Source: Microbacterium sp. Se63.02b (GTDB lineage: Bacteria > Actinomycetota > Actinomycetes > Actinomycetales > Microbacteriaceae). From it: 64,000 nt of DNA. The stretch lies in assembly GCF_014171575.1 (NCBI RefSeq), contig NZ_CP050453.1:3100001-3164000 (forward strand), in the 5' to 3' direction. Positions 40,556 through 49,141 of the stretch are shown one piece after another. The translations under genes were made by a program, and so were the position numbers. The number at the start of each line of letters is the position of its first letter. The first letter of the stretch is position 1. The notes under the pieces were generated by a model. That model did not search any database. It was given only the letters and a program-made list of their open reading frames with translations, and was not told the origin of the DNA.

Positions 40556-41446
40556 TCAGGACAGTCGTTCGGGTGCGACGACGCGGATGACGGCAGAGTC
40601 GTCGAGGGCGCCAAGGCCCTGCGCTTCGCCGAGGAGGAACAGCTGCTCGGCCGCGGCGGCGACCGGCGTGGAAAGGTGTGCACGGCGGGCGGCATCGCCC
40701 ACGATGCCCAGGTCCTTCACGAAGATGTCGAGGCGGCTCAGCACCTCGGCGCCTTCGGGGTCGTACGCCTCGAGCGCACGGGGGCCGCGGTTGCCGAGCA
40801 TGAAGGAGTTCGCCGCTCCCGCGGTGAGCGCATCCAGCGTGCGGGCGCGGTCGAGACCCAGCGCATCGGCGAGGGCGAGCGCTTCGGCGGCAGCGGCGAT
40901 GTGCACACCGCACAGCAGCTGATTGACGGTCTTCAGAGCCTGCCCGTCGCCGGGCTTGTCCCCCACGATGGACAGCGTGGACGCGAGCTGCTCCAGCACG
41001 GGGCGCGCGGTCTCCACGGCGGCGGGGGTCGCGCCGACGACGATGAGCAGATCTCCCTCGCCTGCACGCACGGGGCCGCCGGACAGCGGTGCGTCGACGA
41101 GCTCAGCGCCATGGATGGCGAGCTGCCGGGCGATCGCCTCGATGCCCTCGGTGCCGACGGTGCTGGTGAGGATCACGACCGCACCATCGGCGAGATGCGT
41201 GGCGAGTCCATCGTCTCCGAAGAGCAGTTCGTCCAGCTGGGCACCGGTACGAACGGCGACCAGCACGGCGTCGGCACCGTCGACGGCCTCGGCCGCCGAT
41301 GCGGCGGGCGTGACGCCCGCTTCCGCGGCGAGGGCGATGCGTTCGGTGGCGATGTCGAAGCCGCGTACCGTGAAGCGCTGGGCGAGGCGTACGGCCATCG
41401 GCAGCCCCATGGCGCCGAGTCCGATGACAGCGACGGTGGTTGTCAT
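40556..41446 (-). CDS. L-threonate-dehydrogenase-like oxidoreductase (beta-hydroxyacid dehydrogenase family)
   Basis: This soluble NAD enzyme of 296 residues has an N-terminal Rossmann motif (VAVIGLGAMGLPMAVRL), the substrate loop VDAPLSGGPVRAGEGDL and the catalytic Lys in GDGQALKTVNQLL, as in 3-hydroxyisobutyrate and L-threonate dehydrogenases. Next to a DUF1537 kinase the expected reaction is oxidation of L-threonate or D-erythronate at C2 to 2-oxo-tetronate, as established for LtnD/DenD enzymes. Its ATG overlaps the kinase stop (ATGA). A decarboxylating aldolase (OtnC) and isomerase (OtnI) for later steps are not in the window. Confidence 0.87.
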   Translation of the reverse strand: MTTTVAVIGLGAMGLPMAVRLAQRFTVRGFDIATERIALAAEAGVTPAASAAEAVDGADAVLVAVRTGAQLDELLFGDDGLATHLADGAVVILTSTVGTEGIEAIARQLAIHGAELVDAPLSGGPVRAGEGDLLIVVGATPAAVETARPVLEQLASTLSIVGDKPGDGQALKTVNQLLCGVHIAAAAEALALADALGLDRARTLDALTAGAANSFMLGNRGPRALEAYDPEGAEVLSRLDIFVKDLGIVGDAARRAHLSTPVAAAAEQLFLLGEAQGLGALDDSAVIRVVAPERLS

Positions 41447-42868
41447 GATTGTCCTTCCGGGTGGGTTCCATCGTCGCCTGCGAGAGTGGCGACGACCGTG
41501 ACGAGGGAGTCCGCGTCGCCGACGTTTCCGGCGAACACGACGTAGGGGATGCCGACGGCGGGGCCGGTCTCCGGCTGCCACAGCGAGACGAGACCAGGGA
41601 GCATGGGCCCCAATACGGTCGCGCGACGGATCTCGAGGGCCTCGCTGGCGACGTCACTGAGGTGATCCCGCCCTTCGCGATGACGAAACGGGGAGGGGCG
41701 ATCGCGAGCACGCGGCGCACGAGGTCGACCACTCCGCTCGAGACGCGACGGGCGATCGCGAGGCTCTCATCCCCGTCGGCACCGGTGACGAGCTCGCGCG
41801 TCGTGTGCACGATCACGCTTCCCTCGTCCAGCGCAGCCGCGGCGGCATGCGCCTGCTCCTCGAGATGCGCCTCGCGGTCGGGGCCGATGAGCGCCCGCAC
41901 ATCGAGCTCGATCGTGCGCGTGTTCGGGCGCGCGGCCTTCAGCGCGTCGAGCTGTGCGGTGGTGAGCGGCACGTGACTGCCCACCACGACCAGCCCGCCG
42001 CGGTCGTGGGCGAAGGGGATGTCCTTCGCGCGCATCGGCGCGGCGATCTCCTGCCCGATGTGGGCACGGACGTAGGGCGGTCCGACGCGGAGCAGCACGT
42101 TCTTCTCGCGGAGGCGATGCAGTGCGAGGGCGACGGTGCTCATGTCCGCTTCCTCGACGACGTCGACGGCGACGACGGCGCCTTCGGGCAGAGCGCCGAG
42201 GAACGCGATGACGGCGTCCACTCCCGCCCGGATGGTGCCGATGTGCAGGCCTGCCACCACGGAGGCCGGGATCTGTCCGCCGGTCTTCTCCGCCACCCAG
42301 TCGCGCAGATCGGAAGAGCGGTAGCCGAAGGTGGCATCCGCGGCGAACGGGGTCTCGCCGACCGGGGTGGCCTCGCCGTCGGTGACCCAGTAGTGGACGG
42401 AGTCGACCGTGAGCCGACCGGCGTCGGGGAACGCGGGGATGAGCAGCGTAAGCGAAGGAGTCCGCCCGGTGCGCGCCGCGACCTCTGCCGAGAGGACATC
42501 GGTCTCGAGTGGGAAATGCCCCCGGAGAGTGGAGTCGCTTCGGGAGACGAAGGTCACGTGGCGGCCCTGGGCGTCGGCGGCGTCGAGCGCCACCGCGACG
42601 ATCTCCCGGTTGCGCGCAGCCGCGGCGTCTTCGTCGAGCGATCGGGTGTTCGTGAGCACGTAGACGGCGGATGCGCCTGTCGCGAGAGCCTCGTCGAGAT
42701 CGGCGCGCTCCCATCGGGTGAGCACGGGAGATTCGCGACCGACTGCGTTCCGGTCGGGTCGTCGTCGAGCACGATGAGCACGTCGGTGGGATCGACCTCG
42801 GCGCGCACGTCGGCGGCGGTGACCTCGAGCGGTGCGGGCAGGGGCGCCAGCAGGTCGTCGATGTGCAC
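41443..42868 (-). CDS. Four-carbon acid sugar kinase, DUF1537/OtnK-like (two frame breaks)
   Basis: This cytoplasmic kinase of about 475 residues carries the DUF1537 marks: IVLDDDPTGTQSV near the N-terminus, the substrate motif SRSDSTLRGHFPLE and the C-terminal ATP motif AKGGITSSDVA. It should phosphorylate the oxidised four-carbon acid made by the neighbouring dehydrogenase. One base is apparently lost at GGG 42726-42728 and one at about 41655-41662. GAAGGAG selects the GTG start. It is first in its operon, behind a CGATATC-A-GATATCG operator. Confidence 0.86.
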
Positions 42869-42938
42869 TCGAACTCCTTCGTTCCGGGAGATGGTCCGTG
42901 GCTGGGGACCACGGACCTGGGGGATCTGCATCGTTATC

Positions 42939-42953
42939 CGATATCAGATATCG
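42939..42953 (-). promoter_or_regulatory. Candidate GntR operator CGATATC-A-GATATCG
   Basis: A perfect 7-bp inverted repeat with one central base lies 71 bases before the kinase start, in the only intergenic gap of this locus. The adjacent gene encodes a FadR-type GntR protein, a family that binds short palindromes of this size. Confidence 0.7.
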
Positions 42954-43015
42954 ATGAGCGTACCTCAGCATCGCGCCCATCGCCAAAACGGCACAGCGAC
43001 GCGGATGGCGCGTTG

Positions 43016-43725
43016 TCAGCGGCCGTGCACGTAGTGCAGCAGGTCGTCGCGGGTCTGCCTCATGTGGCTGCGCATCGCCTGACGGGCGGCCGCGCCGGAG
43101 CCCGTGCGCATCGCCTCGAGCACCGCGGCGTGCTCGGCCAGGGCGTGCTCGCGGATGTCGGGGACGGCGCTGGTCTCGCTGCGCGTCGCCTGCAGCATGG
43201 TCGTCAGCGGGCGCATCGAGGCGACCAGGATGCGGTTGTCCGCCGCCCGGATGATCACGTCGTGGAAGGCCAGATCGGCGGCCACGAATCCCTCGACGTC
43301 GGCCCGATCGTGCGCTGCACGCATCTCTTCCAGCAGCGACTCCATCTCCGCGAGGTGCGCGTCCGACCGCCGACCCGCCGCGAATTCCGCTGCGCCGGTC
43401 TCGAACATCATGCGCATCTCGAGCATCTCCACGGAGGAGCGCTCGCGGGCGCCGGCGCTCTGTGCGTGCCGGACCACCGCGTCGAGGCCCGTCCACTCGT
43501 CAGTGGGCGCGATGCGATGCCTGGTCCCGGGCACCGCGACGATGACGCCCTGCGCCTGCAGCAGCCGCACCCCTTCGCGCATCGTGAGGCGCGACACCCC
43601 GAACTGCTGGGCGAGCTCCCCCTCGGGGGCAGCGGTTGGCCCGCCTCGAGCCGGCCGGCGATGATCTCGTCGAGCAGACCGTCGACGACGGCCTGCGTCC
43701 GCGAGACCCGCTCGACCTTGGTCAC
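43016..43725 (-). CDS. GntR-family regulator, FadR/FCD type (one frame break)
   Basis: The regulator is about 236 residues. The N-terminal winged helix reads LLDEIIAGRLEAGQPLPPEGELAQQFGVSRLTMREGVRLL once joined; the C-terminal FCD ligand domain has the His/Asp metal pattern around ADLAFHDVIIRAADN and EHAAVLEAM. One base seems lost within the runs at 43618-43629. It starts with GTG overlapping the murB stop (GTGA). It lies upstream of and in line with the C4 sugar-acid genes and is the likely binder of the CGATATC-A-GATATCG site. Confidence 0.86.
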
Positions 43726-44855
43726 AGGTCGACGCCCACCAGCACGGGCTCCGGCTGCAGCACCAGACCGAATTCCGCATGGACGCGGCTCTGGATGAAG
43801 CGGGCCAGCTCGGCGACCTCGGCGGACGTGGCCCCTCCGCGGTTCGTCAGTGCGAGCGCGTGCTTGGTCGACACCGACGCACGGGACCGCGGGAGCTTGA
43901 ATCCCTTGCGGATGCCGGCCTGCTCGATCAGCCAGGCGGCGCTCACCTTGACATCGGAGACAGTGGCGGGCTTCGACAGCGGCACCTGCCCGTCGTACGA
44001 GGCGAGCGGGATCACGGTCACCGCGTCGAGGTCCGGGGCGACCGGCCACCGTGGGCACTCCGGAGGGAGCGCCGTCGCCACCGCGGCCGTCACGATCGCA
44101 TTCTGGAAGAACGAGCCGACACCGTGGGTGTCGGGGTCGCTCTCGTCGAGCAGCATGCCCTTGGAGGCGCGAGTCGCGAGGATGCGCTCGCGCACCCACG
44201 CCAGCGGAACCGGGGCCTCGTCGACGAGACCGAGCGCACGACGCAGCTGCTCGCCGCGCACGATCCGCTCGTTCGCGACCACGAGGTCGACCGTCGCGGA
44301 GAGGATCACGGCGCGGCGCAGCGGCACGCTTCCGTGGTGATGCTTGAGCACCGAGGTGCGGAATCCGAGTCCGAGTTCGGCGGCGGGAACGGTGGATATC
44401 TCGCCGGTCGCCTCGTCGATCAGCTCGACCTCGACCAGGGTCTCCTGGATCTCCTGCCCGTATGCGCCGATGTTCTGCACGGGCGCCGCCCCGACCGTCC
44501 CGGGGATGCCGCTCATGGCCTCGAGCCCCGCGTAGCCATGCGCGACGGCGTAGGCGACCAGGTCGTCCCACCCGTGCCCGGCCTGAGCGCGCAGGCGGAT
44601 CCGCCCCTGATGCGGGGACGGCAGCTCTTCGACGCCCTCCGTGCGCACGCGGATGACGGTGCCCTCGAAGGGATCGTCCCCCACGAAGAGGTTCGATCCG
44701 CCGCCGAGCACGAACCACTCGTCGCCGCGTCGCCAGGTCTCGCGCAGAGCCTCGATCAGCGCCGGGGTCGTCGTCGCGTCGAGCATCCGCTCCGGCGCCG
44801 CACCCGTGCGGAGCGTGGTCAGCTCGGAGAGCCGTACGGGTTCGATCTCCTGCAT
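43722..44855 (-). CDS. murB: UDP-N-acetylenolpyruvoylglucosamine reductase
   Basis: This FAD enzyme makes UDP-N-acetylmuramate for peptidoglycan. The 377-residue protein shows LGGGSNLFVGDDPFEGTVIR, EAMSGIPGTVGAAPVQNIGAYGQE and the catalytic Ser region GVGSFFQNAIV near the C-terminus, with Glu at the end (HAEFGLVLQPEPVLVG). GAGGG precedes this ATG. It follows two MaoC genes by 13 bases, a common actinobacterial arrangement. Confidence 0.95.
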   Translation of the reverse strand: MQEIEPVRLSELTTLRTGAAPERMLDATTTPALIEALRETWRRGDEWFVLGGGSNLFVGDDPFEGTVIRVRTEGVEELPSPHQGRIRLRAQAGHGWDDLVAYAVAHGYAGLEAMSGIPGTVGAAPVQNIGAYGQEIQETLVEVELIDEATGEISTVPAAELGLGFRTSVLKHHHGSVPLRRAVILSATVDLVVANERIVRGEQLRRALGLVDEAPVPLAWVRERILATRASKGMLLDESDPDTHGVGSFFQNAIVTAAVATALPPECPRWPVAPDLDAVTVIPLASYDGQVPLSKPATVSDVKVSAAWLIEQAGIRKGFKLPRSRASVSTKHALALTNRGGATSAEVAELARFIQSRVHAEFGLVLQPEPVLVGVDL

Positions 44856-44868
44856 CACAGCGCCCTCA

Positions 44869-45267
44869 TCAGACGGCGATGCGCAGCTGCGCCTTGACGA
44901 GCACGGTCGTCTCGTCGAATGTGACCTTGAGGTCGATGCGCGCCACCTCGTCGTCCACCGCACCCACCGTGGCGGTGACGTGGATGTCGGCGCCGTGGAC
45001 GGGATCGACCACGACCGGCTTCGTGAAGCGCACGCCGTAGTCGAGCACGCGCGTCGCGGGGTCGAGCGCCGCGATCACCACGGACGAGGCGATGCCCATC
45101 GTGAGCATGCCGTGCGCGAGCACACCCGGCAGGCCGACCGACGCGGCCACGTCGTCGCGGTAGTGGATGGGGTTGAAGTCTCCTGAAGCTCCTGCGTAGC
45201 GCACGAGCGACTCGCGGGTCACGTGCACGGTGCGCTCCGCGAGCACGTCTCCGACGGTGTACCCCAT
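44869..45267 (-). CDS. MaoC-type (R)-hydroxyacyl dehydratase, HadB-like subunit
   Basis: This hotdog-fold protein of 132 residues has the hydratase-2 motif YAGASGDFNPIHY with catalytic Asp and His, followed by HGMLTMGI. In mycobacteria HadB is the catalytic subunit of the fatty-acid synthase II dehydratase, paired with HadA. Here it overlaps by one base with an upstream HadA-like gene, so the two probably form a heterodimer. The in vivo chain is unknown. Confidence 0.87.
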   Translation of the reverse strand: MGYTVGDVLAERTVHVTRESLVRYAGASGDFNPIHYRDDVAASVGLPGVLAHGMLTMGIASSVVIAALDPATRVLDYGVRFTKPVVVDPVHGADIHVTATVGAVDDEVARIDLKVTFDETTVLVKAQLRIAV

Positions 45268-45737
45268 CAGGCGGCCTGCCCTTCGACGGTGTTCTCCTCG
45301 GCCCCGACGAGCAGCACGCTCGTCGCGGTGACGACGTGAGCGCCCGCCACGTCGGAGATCTCGGCCTCACTCGTGATCATCGCGTTGCCGCCCATCATCC
45401 GGATGCCGGTGACGCGCAGCTGCCCCGTGAGCTCGTCTCCCGCGACGATGGGCCGGCTGTAGGTGAAGCGCTGCTCGGCATGGATGGTCCGCGCGAGCAC
45501 GATGCCGGAATCCTCCTGCGCCAGCAGCTGCTGGAGCGTGAGGTCTTGGATCACCATCGCGAAGGTCGGTGGAGCGACCACGTCGTCGAAGCCCAGCGCG
45601 CGTGCCGCCTCGACGTCGAAGTGCTGCGGGGCGTCGGCGAAGACGGCGCGCGCGAACTCGCGCACCTTCTCACGGCCGACGAGGTACGGGGCCGTCGACG
45701 GGAACTCCCGGCCGACCAGTTCTTGGTTCACTGCCAC
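45267..45737 (-). CDS. MaoC N-terminal-type dehydratase, HadA-like subunit
   Basis: This protein of 156 residues has a FAS1-like/HadA N-terminal hotdog fold: PYLVGREKVREFARAV, PPTFAMVI and HAEQRFTYSRPIVAGDEL. It lacks the catalytic Asp-His motif, as HadA does, and provides the substrate channel to the catalytic partner encoded next. The HadA-HadB-MurB order links acyl-chain dehydration with cell-envelope synthesis. Confidence 0.86.
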   Translation of the reverse strand: MAVNQELVGREFPSTAPYLVGREKVREFARAVFADAPQHFDVEAARALGFDDVVAPPTFAMVIQDLTLQQLLAQEDSGIVLARTIHAEQRFTYSRPIVAGDELTGQLRVTGIRMMGGNAMITSEAEISDVAGAHVVTATSVLLVGAEENTVEGQAA

Positions 45738-45829
45738 CCCTCGATCCTACCGAGGCCCGACCGACAGTCCGCCGCGAAGGCGTCCGCCCGCCTCCGAGGA
45801 GGAGACGCGATCCCATGCTGGAATATCTG

Positions 45830-45859
45830 TGACATGTAACATGTCAGCTGTCGTAAAGT
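45830..45859 (+). promoter_or_regulatory. Promoter/operator of the C4-polyol operon: TGACATGT-A-ACATGTCA
   Basis: A perfect 8-bp inverted repeat with one central base (45830-45846) lies 76 bases before the dehydrogenase ATG. GTGACA (45829-45834) and TAAAGT (45854-45859) are possible -35 and -10 boxes at 19-base spacing, so a repressor on the palindrome would cover the -35 region. The DeoR protein encoded at the end of the operon is the leading candidate. Confidence 0.7.
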
Positions 45860-45921
45860 GAACCCACATCACACGGACATCGAGGATCGACTCCTCGCCC
45901 AGACAACGAACGGGAGCACGG

Positions 45922-46953
45922 ATGCGCGCAGTCGTCTTCACGGCGGAGGGGCAGCTGTCTCTCGAGGAACGGCCCACTCCGACCCCCGGCTTCAAGGAGA
46001 TACTCATCGCCACCGCTGCCGTGGGGATCTGCGGGACCGACACTCACGTCCTCGACGGCGAGTTCGAGGGGACGATCTTCCCGCTCGTACCGGGACACGA
46101 GGCGACCGGCACCATCGTGGCTCTCGGTGAAGGCGTCAACAGCGGCGTCTTCGACTTTCAGATCGGCGACCACGTCGCCGTGAATCCCAGCACGACCTGC
46201 GGCGAGTGCGAGTACTGCCAGAACGGACACCAGAACCTCTGCCGGTTCTGGAACGGGCTCGGCGTCGTCGCCTCCGACGGAGCCGCACAGCAGTTCTTCA
46301 CCGCCCCGGCGGGCAATGTCCACAGACTGCGACCGGACACCGACCTGTTCGAGGCGGCGCTCATCGAGCCGCTCGCCTGCGCGATCAGAGGATGGGACGT
46401 GCTCCCCCGCCGTCTGGGTGACCACGTGCTCGTTTACGGCGCCGGAACCATGGGACTGCTCATGGCGCAGTTGGCGCACCGTGCCGGGGCAGCGACCGTG
46501 ACGATCGTCGACCTCAACGAGGCGCGGCTGCAGACGGCGGCGGAGTGCGGCATCGAGCTGCGCTACACGAGCGCCGATCACGCCCGACGTGACAAGTGGG
46601 ACGTGGTGATCGACTGCACCGGCAGTATCGCCGCGATCGAAGACGCTCTCACGCGGGTCAAGCCGGCCGGCTTCTTCCAAGACTTCGGCGTCGCGCCCGC
46701 AGACCGCTCGGCGCGGTTCTCCCCGTTCCGCGTCTACCGCGACGAGATCTCCATCGTCGGCACGATGGCCGTGCTGAACTCCTTCGGACGCGCGGTGGAG
46801 CTCTTCGAAGCCGGTGCCATCAACGCCGCCGCGATGATCAGCCACTCCTTCACCCTCGACGACTACGAGTCGGCCCTCGACATGTTCCGGCGCGGCGAGG
46901 GACGCAAGCTCCAGATCCGCCCGAACGACACCGCCTCCCGAGTGCTGCGGTGA
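45922..46953 (+). CDS. Zn-dependent polyol dehydrogenase, erythritol/L-threitol dehydrogenase-like
   Basis: This soluble NAD enzyme of 343 residues belongs to the medium-chain dehydrogenases. It has the catalytic-zinc ligands (GICGTD and GHEATGTIVALG), the structural-zinc Cys cluster CGECEYCQNGHQNLC and the NAD fold VYGAGTMGLLMAQLA. In Mycobacterium smegmatis a Zn dehydrogenase (EltD) oxidises erythritol and L-threitol to L-erythrulose; the same pathway enzymes follow here, so I propose that role. It is first in the operon and its stop overlaps the next possible GTG start. Confidence 0.82.
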   Translation: MRAVVFTAEGQLSLEERPTPTPGFKEILIATAAVGICGTDTHVLDGEFEGTIFPLVPGHEATGTIVALGEGVNSGVFDFQIGDHVAVNPSTTCGECEYCQNGHQNLCRFWNGLGVVASDGAAQQFFTAPAGNVHRLRPDTDLFEAALIEPLACAIRGWDVLPRRLGDHVLVYGAGTMGLLMAQLAHRAGAATVTIVDLNEARLQTAAECGIELRYTSADHARRDKWDVVIDCTGSIAAIEDALTRVKPAGFFQDFGVAPADRSARFSPFRVYRDEISIVGTMAVLNSFGRAVELFEAGAINAAAMISHSFTLDDYESALDMFRRGEGRKLQIRPNDTASRVLR

Positions 46954-46994
46954 CGCTGCCCGCTGCACCCCGTGGAAGGACGCGCGATCGGGGG

Positions 46995-47603
46995 ATGCGC
47001 AAGATCGTGCAGGCCGTGATCGTCGTCGCCCTCATCGCGTTCGTCGCCGTAGGCACGAAGGTGCTGCCGATCGACGGCGACAGCGCGCCCGGCCCCTCGG
47101 CATTCGACCCCGCGACCTTCGGCGCGACGCAGTTCCCGAAAATCGAGGACTTCGTATCCGCCCACGCCGTCGAGGCGAAGGAGCTCGCCGACGCGATAGC
47201 CGCCGACCTGGCGGACGCCGCCGAGAAGTACGCCACGACGGGCCCGAGCGGTCCCGTGTACAGCGTCGAGATCACCGGCGTCGTCGGCCAGGCCGACGCT
47301 GGGATCGCCCCGATCGCGGTGACGGGCCTGTCGCCGGACCTTCAGATCCGCGTGCAGTTCGGACCCGCCGTGAACGGCACCGACCTCCGCGACGTCGCCG
47401 GCGACATCGAGTTCGGACAGTTCAGGAACCAGATCGAGTATCAGAACGCCGCAGCCGCCATCAACGACGAGCTGAAGGCGAAGACTCTCTCGTCGATCGA
47501 TGTCTCGTCGCTATCCGGAAAGACCGTGACCGTCGTCGGAGCCTTCACCTTCGTGAGCCCGACCGCCTGGTTCGTCACGCCGGTCGAGGTGCAGACCGAA
47601 TGA
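46995..47603 (+). CDS. DUF2291 membrane-anchored lipid-side protein of sugar ABC operon
   Basis: The protein has about 202 residues, with an N-terminal membrane anchor (MRKIVQAVIVVALIAFVAVG) and an extracytoplasmic part. It matches the DUF2291 pattern: FDPATFGATQFPKIEDF, and the C-terminal GAFTFVSPTAWFVTPVEV. DUF2291 genes are found beside pentose/tetritol ABC importers, for example near rhizobial erythritol genes, but their task is unknown. A GTG at 46950 overlapping the previous stop (GTGA) is an alternative start adding 15 residues. Its stop overlaps the ATPase start by 4 bases. Confidence 0.8.
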   Translation: MRKIVQAVIVVALIAFVAVGTKVLPIDGDSAPGPSAFDPATFGATQFPKIEDFVSAHAVEAKELADAIAADLADAAEKYATTGPSGPVYSVEITGVVGQADAGIAPIAVTGLSPDLQIRVQFGPAVNGTDLRDVAGDIEFGQFRNQIEYQNAAAAINDELKAKTLSSIDVSSLSGKTVTVVGAFTFVSPTAWFVTPVEVQTE

Positions 47604-49120
47604 GCGCTGAGACCGACGGTGTCGTGCTCGAAGCACGCGACATCACCAAGACCTACGGCGGCACGAAAGCTCTCAAGGGCGTGAACTTCACCGTCCGCCG
47701 GGGCACGGTCACCACGCTGTTCGGCGAGAACGGCGCCGGCAAGTCGACGCTGATGAAGATCCTCTCCGGGGTCGAGCAGCCGACCTCCGGCGAGATCCTC
47801 CTCGATGGGAAGCCCGTCGTGCTGTCCTCCGCGGCCGAGGCCCGGGATCTCGGCGTCTCCATCATCCACCAGGAGCTGTCGCTCGCCCCCAACCTCTCCG
47901 TGCGGGACAACATCTTCCTCGGGCGCGAACTTCACGGGCCCTTCGGGGTCGACTATGCCGAAGAGGAGCGGCAGACGAAGGCGCTCCTCGACGACATGCG
48001 CATCGGCGTCGATCCCGACACGCTCGTATCGGACCTGCGCGTCGGCCAGCAGCAGATCATCGAGATCGCTCGCGCCCTGTCGATCGACGCGCGCATCCTC
48101 ATCATGGACGAGCCGACCTCGGCGCTCACCGCGGCCGAGGTCGAAGTGCTCTTCGGCATCATCAACAGCCTGCTGGCGCGCGATGTCGCGATCGTGTACA
48201 TCTCCCACCATCTCGAAGAGGCGCTGGAGATCACCGATCACGCGGTGGTCCTCCGCGACGGTGTGATGACCGCTCGCGGCGAGCGCGCGGACATCGACCT
48301 GGCGTGGATCGTACGGACGATGGTCGGCGACGGATTCGACCTGGGTACGCCGCCCACCGGTTACGCGTTCGGCGATGTCGCGCTGCGTCTCGACGGTCTC
48401 GTCGTGCGCGACAGGGAGAACAGCGATCGCGCGGCCGTCGACAGAGTCGACCTCGAGGTGCGATCCGGCGAGATCGTCTGCCTCTACGGTCTGATGGGGG
48501 CAGGTCGCACCGAGATGCTCGAGGCCGTCGCCGGCCGAGAGCCCATGGCATCCGGGGACATCCTGCTGCACGGGCGCTCCGTCCTGCCCCTGTCCATCGC
48601 CGAGCGGATCGCCGCGGGCATCGGACTGGTGCCCGAAGACCGCCAGCGGGACGGCCTGGTCCAGACGTTCGACGTCGGCGCCAACCTCACGCTCGCCAGC
48701 GTGCAGCGCAGCATGTCACGCGGAACGATCTCACGCCGACTCGACACCGAGCGTGCCAACGCGCTGATCGCCGCCGTCACGGTCAAGACGCCCGGGCCCG
48801 ACCTGCCCATCGGAGCCCTCTCCGGCGGCAATCAGCAGAAGGTCGTGATCGGCAAGATCCTCGCCACTCGACCGACCGTGATGCTCCTGGACGAACCGAG
48901 CCGCGGTATCGACGTGGGCGCGAAGGGCGAGGTCTTCCGCCTCCTCGCCGGCAAGGCGCGTGAAGGACTCGCGGTCGTCTACTCCACTTCCGAGGTCGGC
49001 GAGTGCTTCAGCATCGCGCACCGCATCATCGTGATGCGTCGCGGCCGCATCTCCGCCGAGTTCACGCCGGAGGCCACCAAGGACATGATCATGGCCGCCT
49101 CCGGTGAAGCACTGACCTGA
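47600..49120 (+). CDS. Sugar/polyol ABC importer, double ATP-binding protein (RbsA-like)
   Basis: This ATPase of 506 residues has two fused nucleotide domains. Domain 1 has Walker A GENGAGKST, signature LRVGQQQIIEIARAL and Walker B ILIMDEPTSAL; domain 2 has the degenerate Walker A GLMGAGRTE, signature LSGGNQQKVVIGK and VMLLDEPSRGIDVGAK. This is the CUT2 class used for ribose, xylose, erythritol and similar small sugars. It is second to the DUF2291 gene in translation-coupled order and energises the permease encoded next. Confidence 0.94.
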   Translation: MSAETDGVVLEARDITKTYGGTKALKGVNFTVRRGTVTTLFGENGAGKSTLMKILSGVEQPTSGEILLDGKPVVLSSAAEARDLGVSIIHQELSLAPNLSVRDNIFLGRELHGPFGVDYAEEERQTKALLDDMRIGVDPDTLVSDLRVGQQQIIEIARALSIDARILIMDEPTSALTAAEVEVLFGIINSLLARDVAIVYISHHLEEALEITDHAVVLRDGVMTARGERADIDLAWIVRTMVGDGFDLGTPPTGYAFGDVALRLDGLVVRDRENSDRAAVDRVDLEVRSGEIVCLYGLMGAGRTEMLEAVAGREPMASGDILLHGRSVLPLSIAERIAAGIGLVPEDRQRDGLVQTFDVGANLTLASVQRSMSRGTISRRLDTERANALIAAVTVKTPGPDLPIGALSGGNQQKVVIGKILATRPTVMLLDEPSRGIDVGAKGEVFRLLAGKAREGLAVVYSTSEVGECFSIAHRIIVMRRGRISAEFTPEATKDMIMAASGEALT

Positions 49121-49141
49121 ACCACTCGATCGGATCCGACC

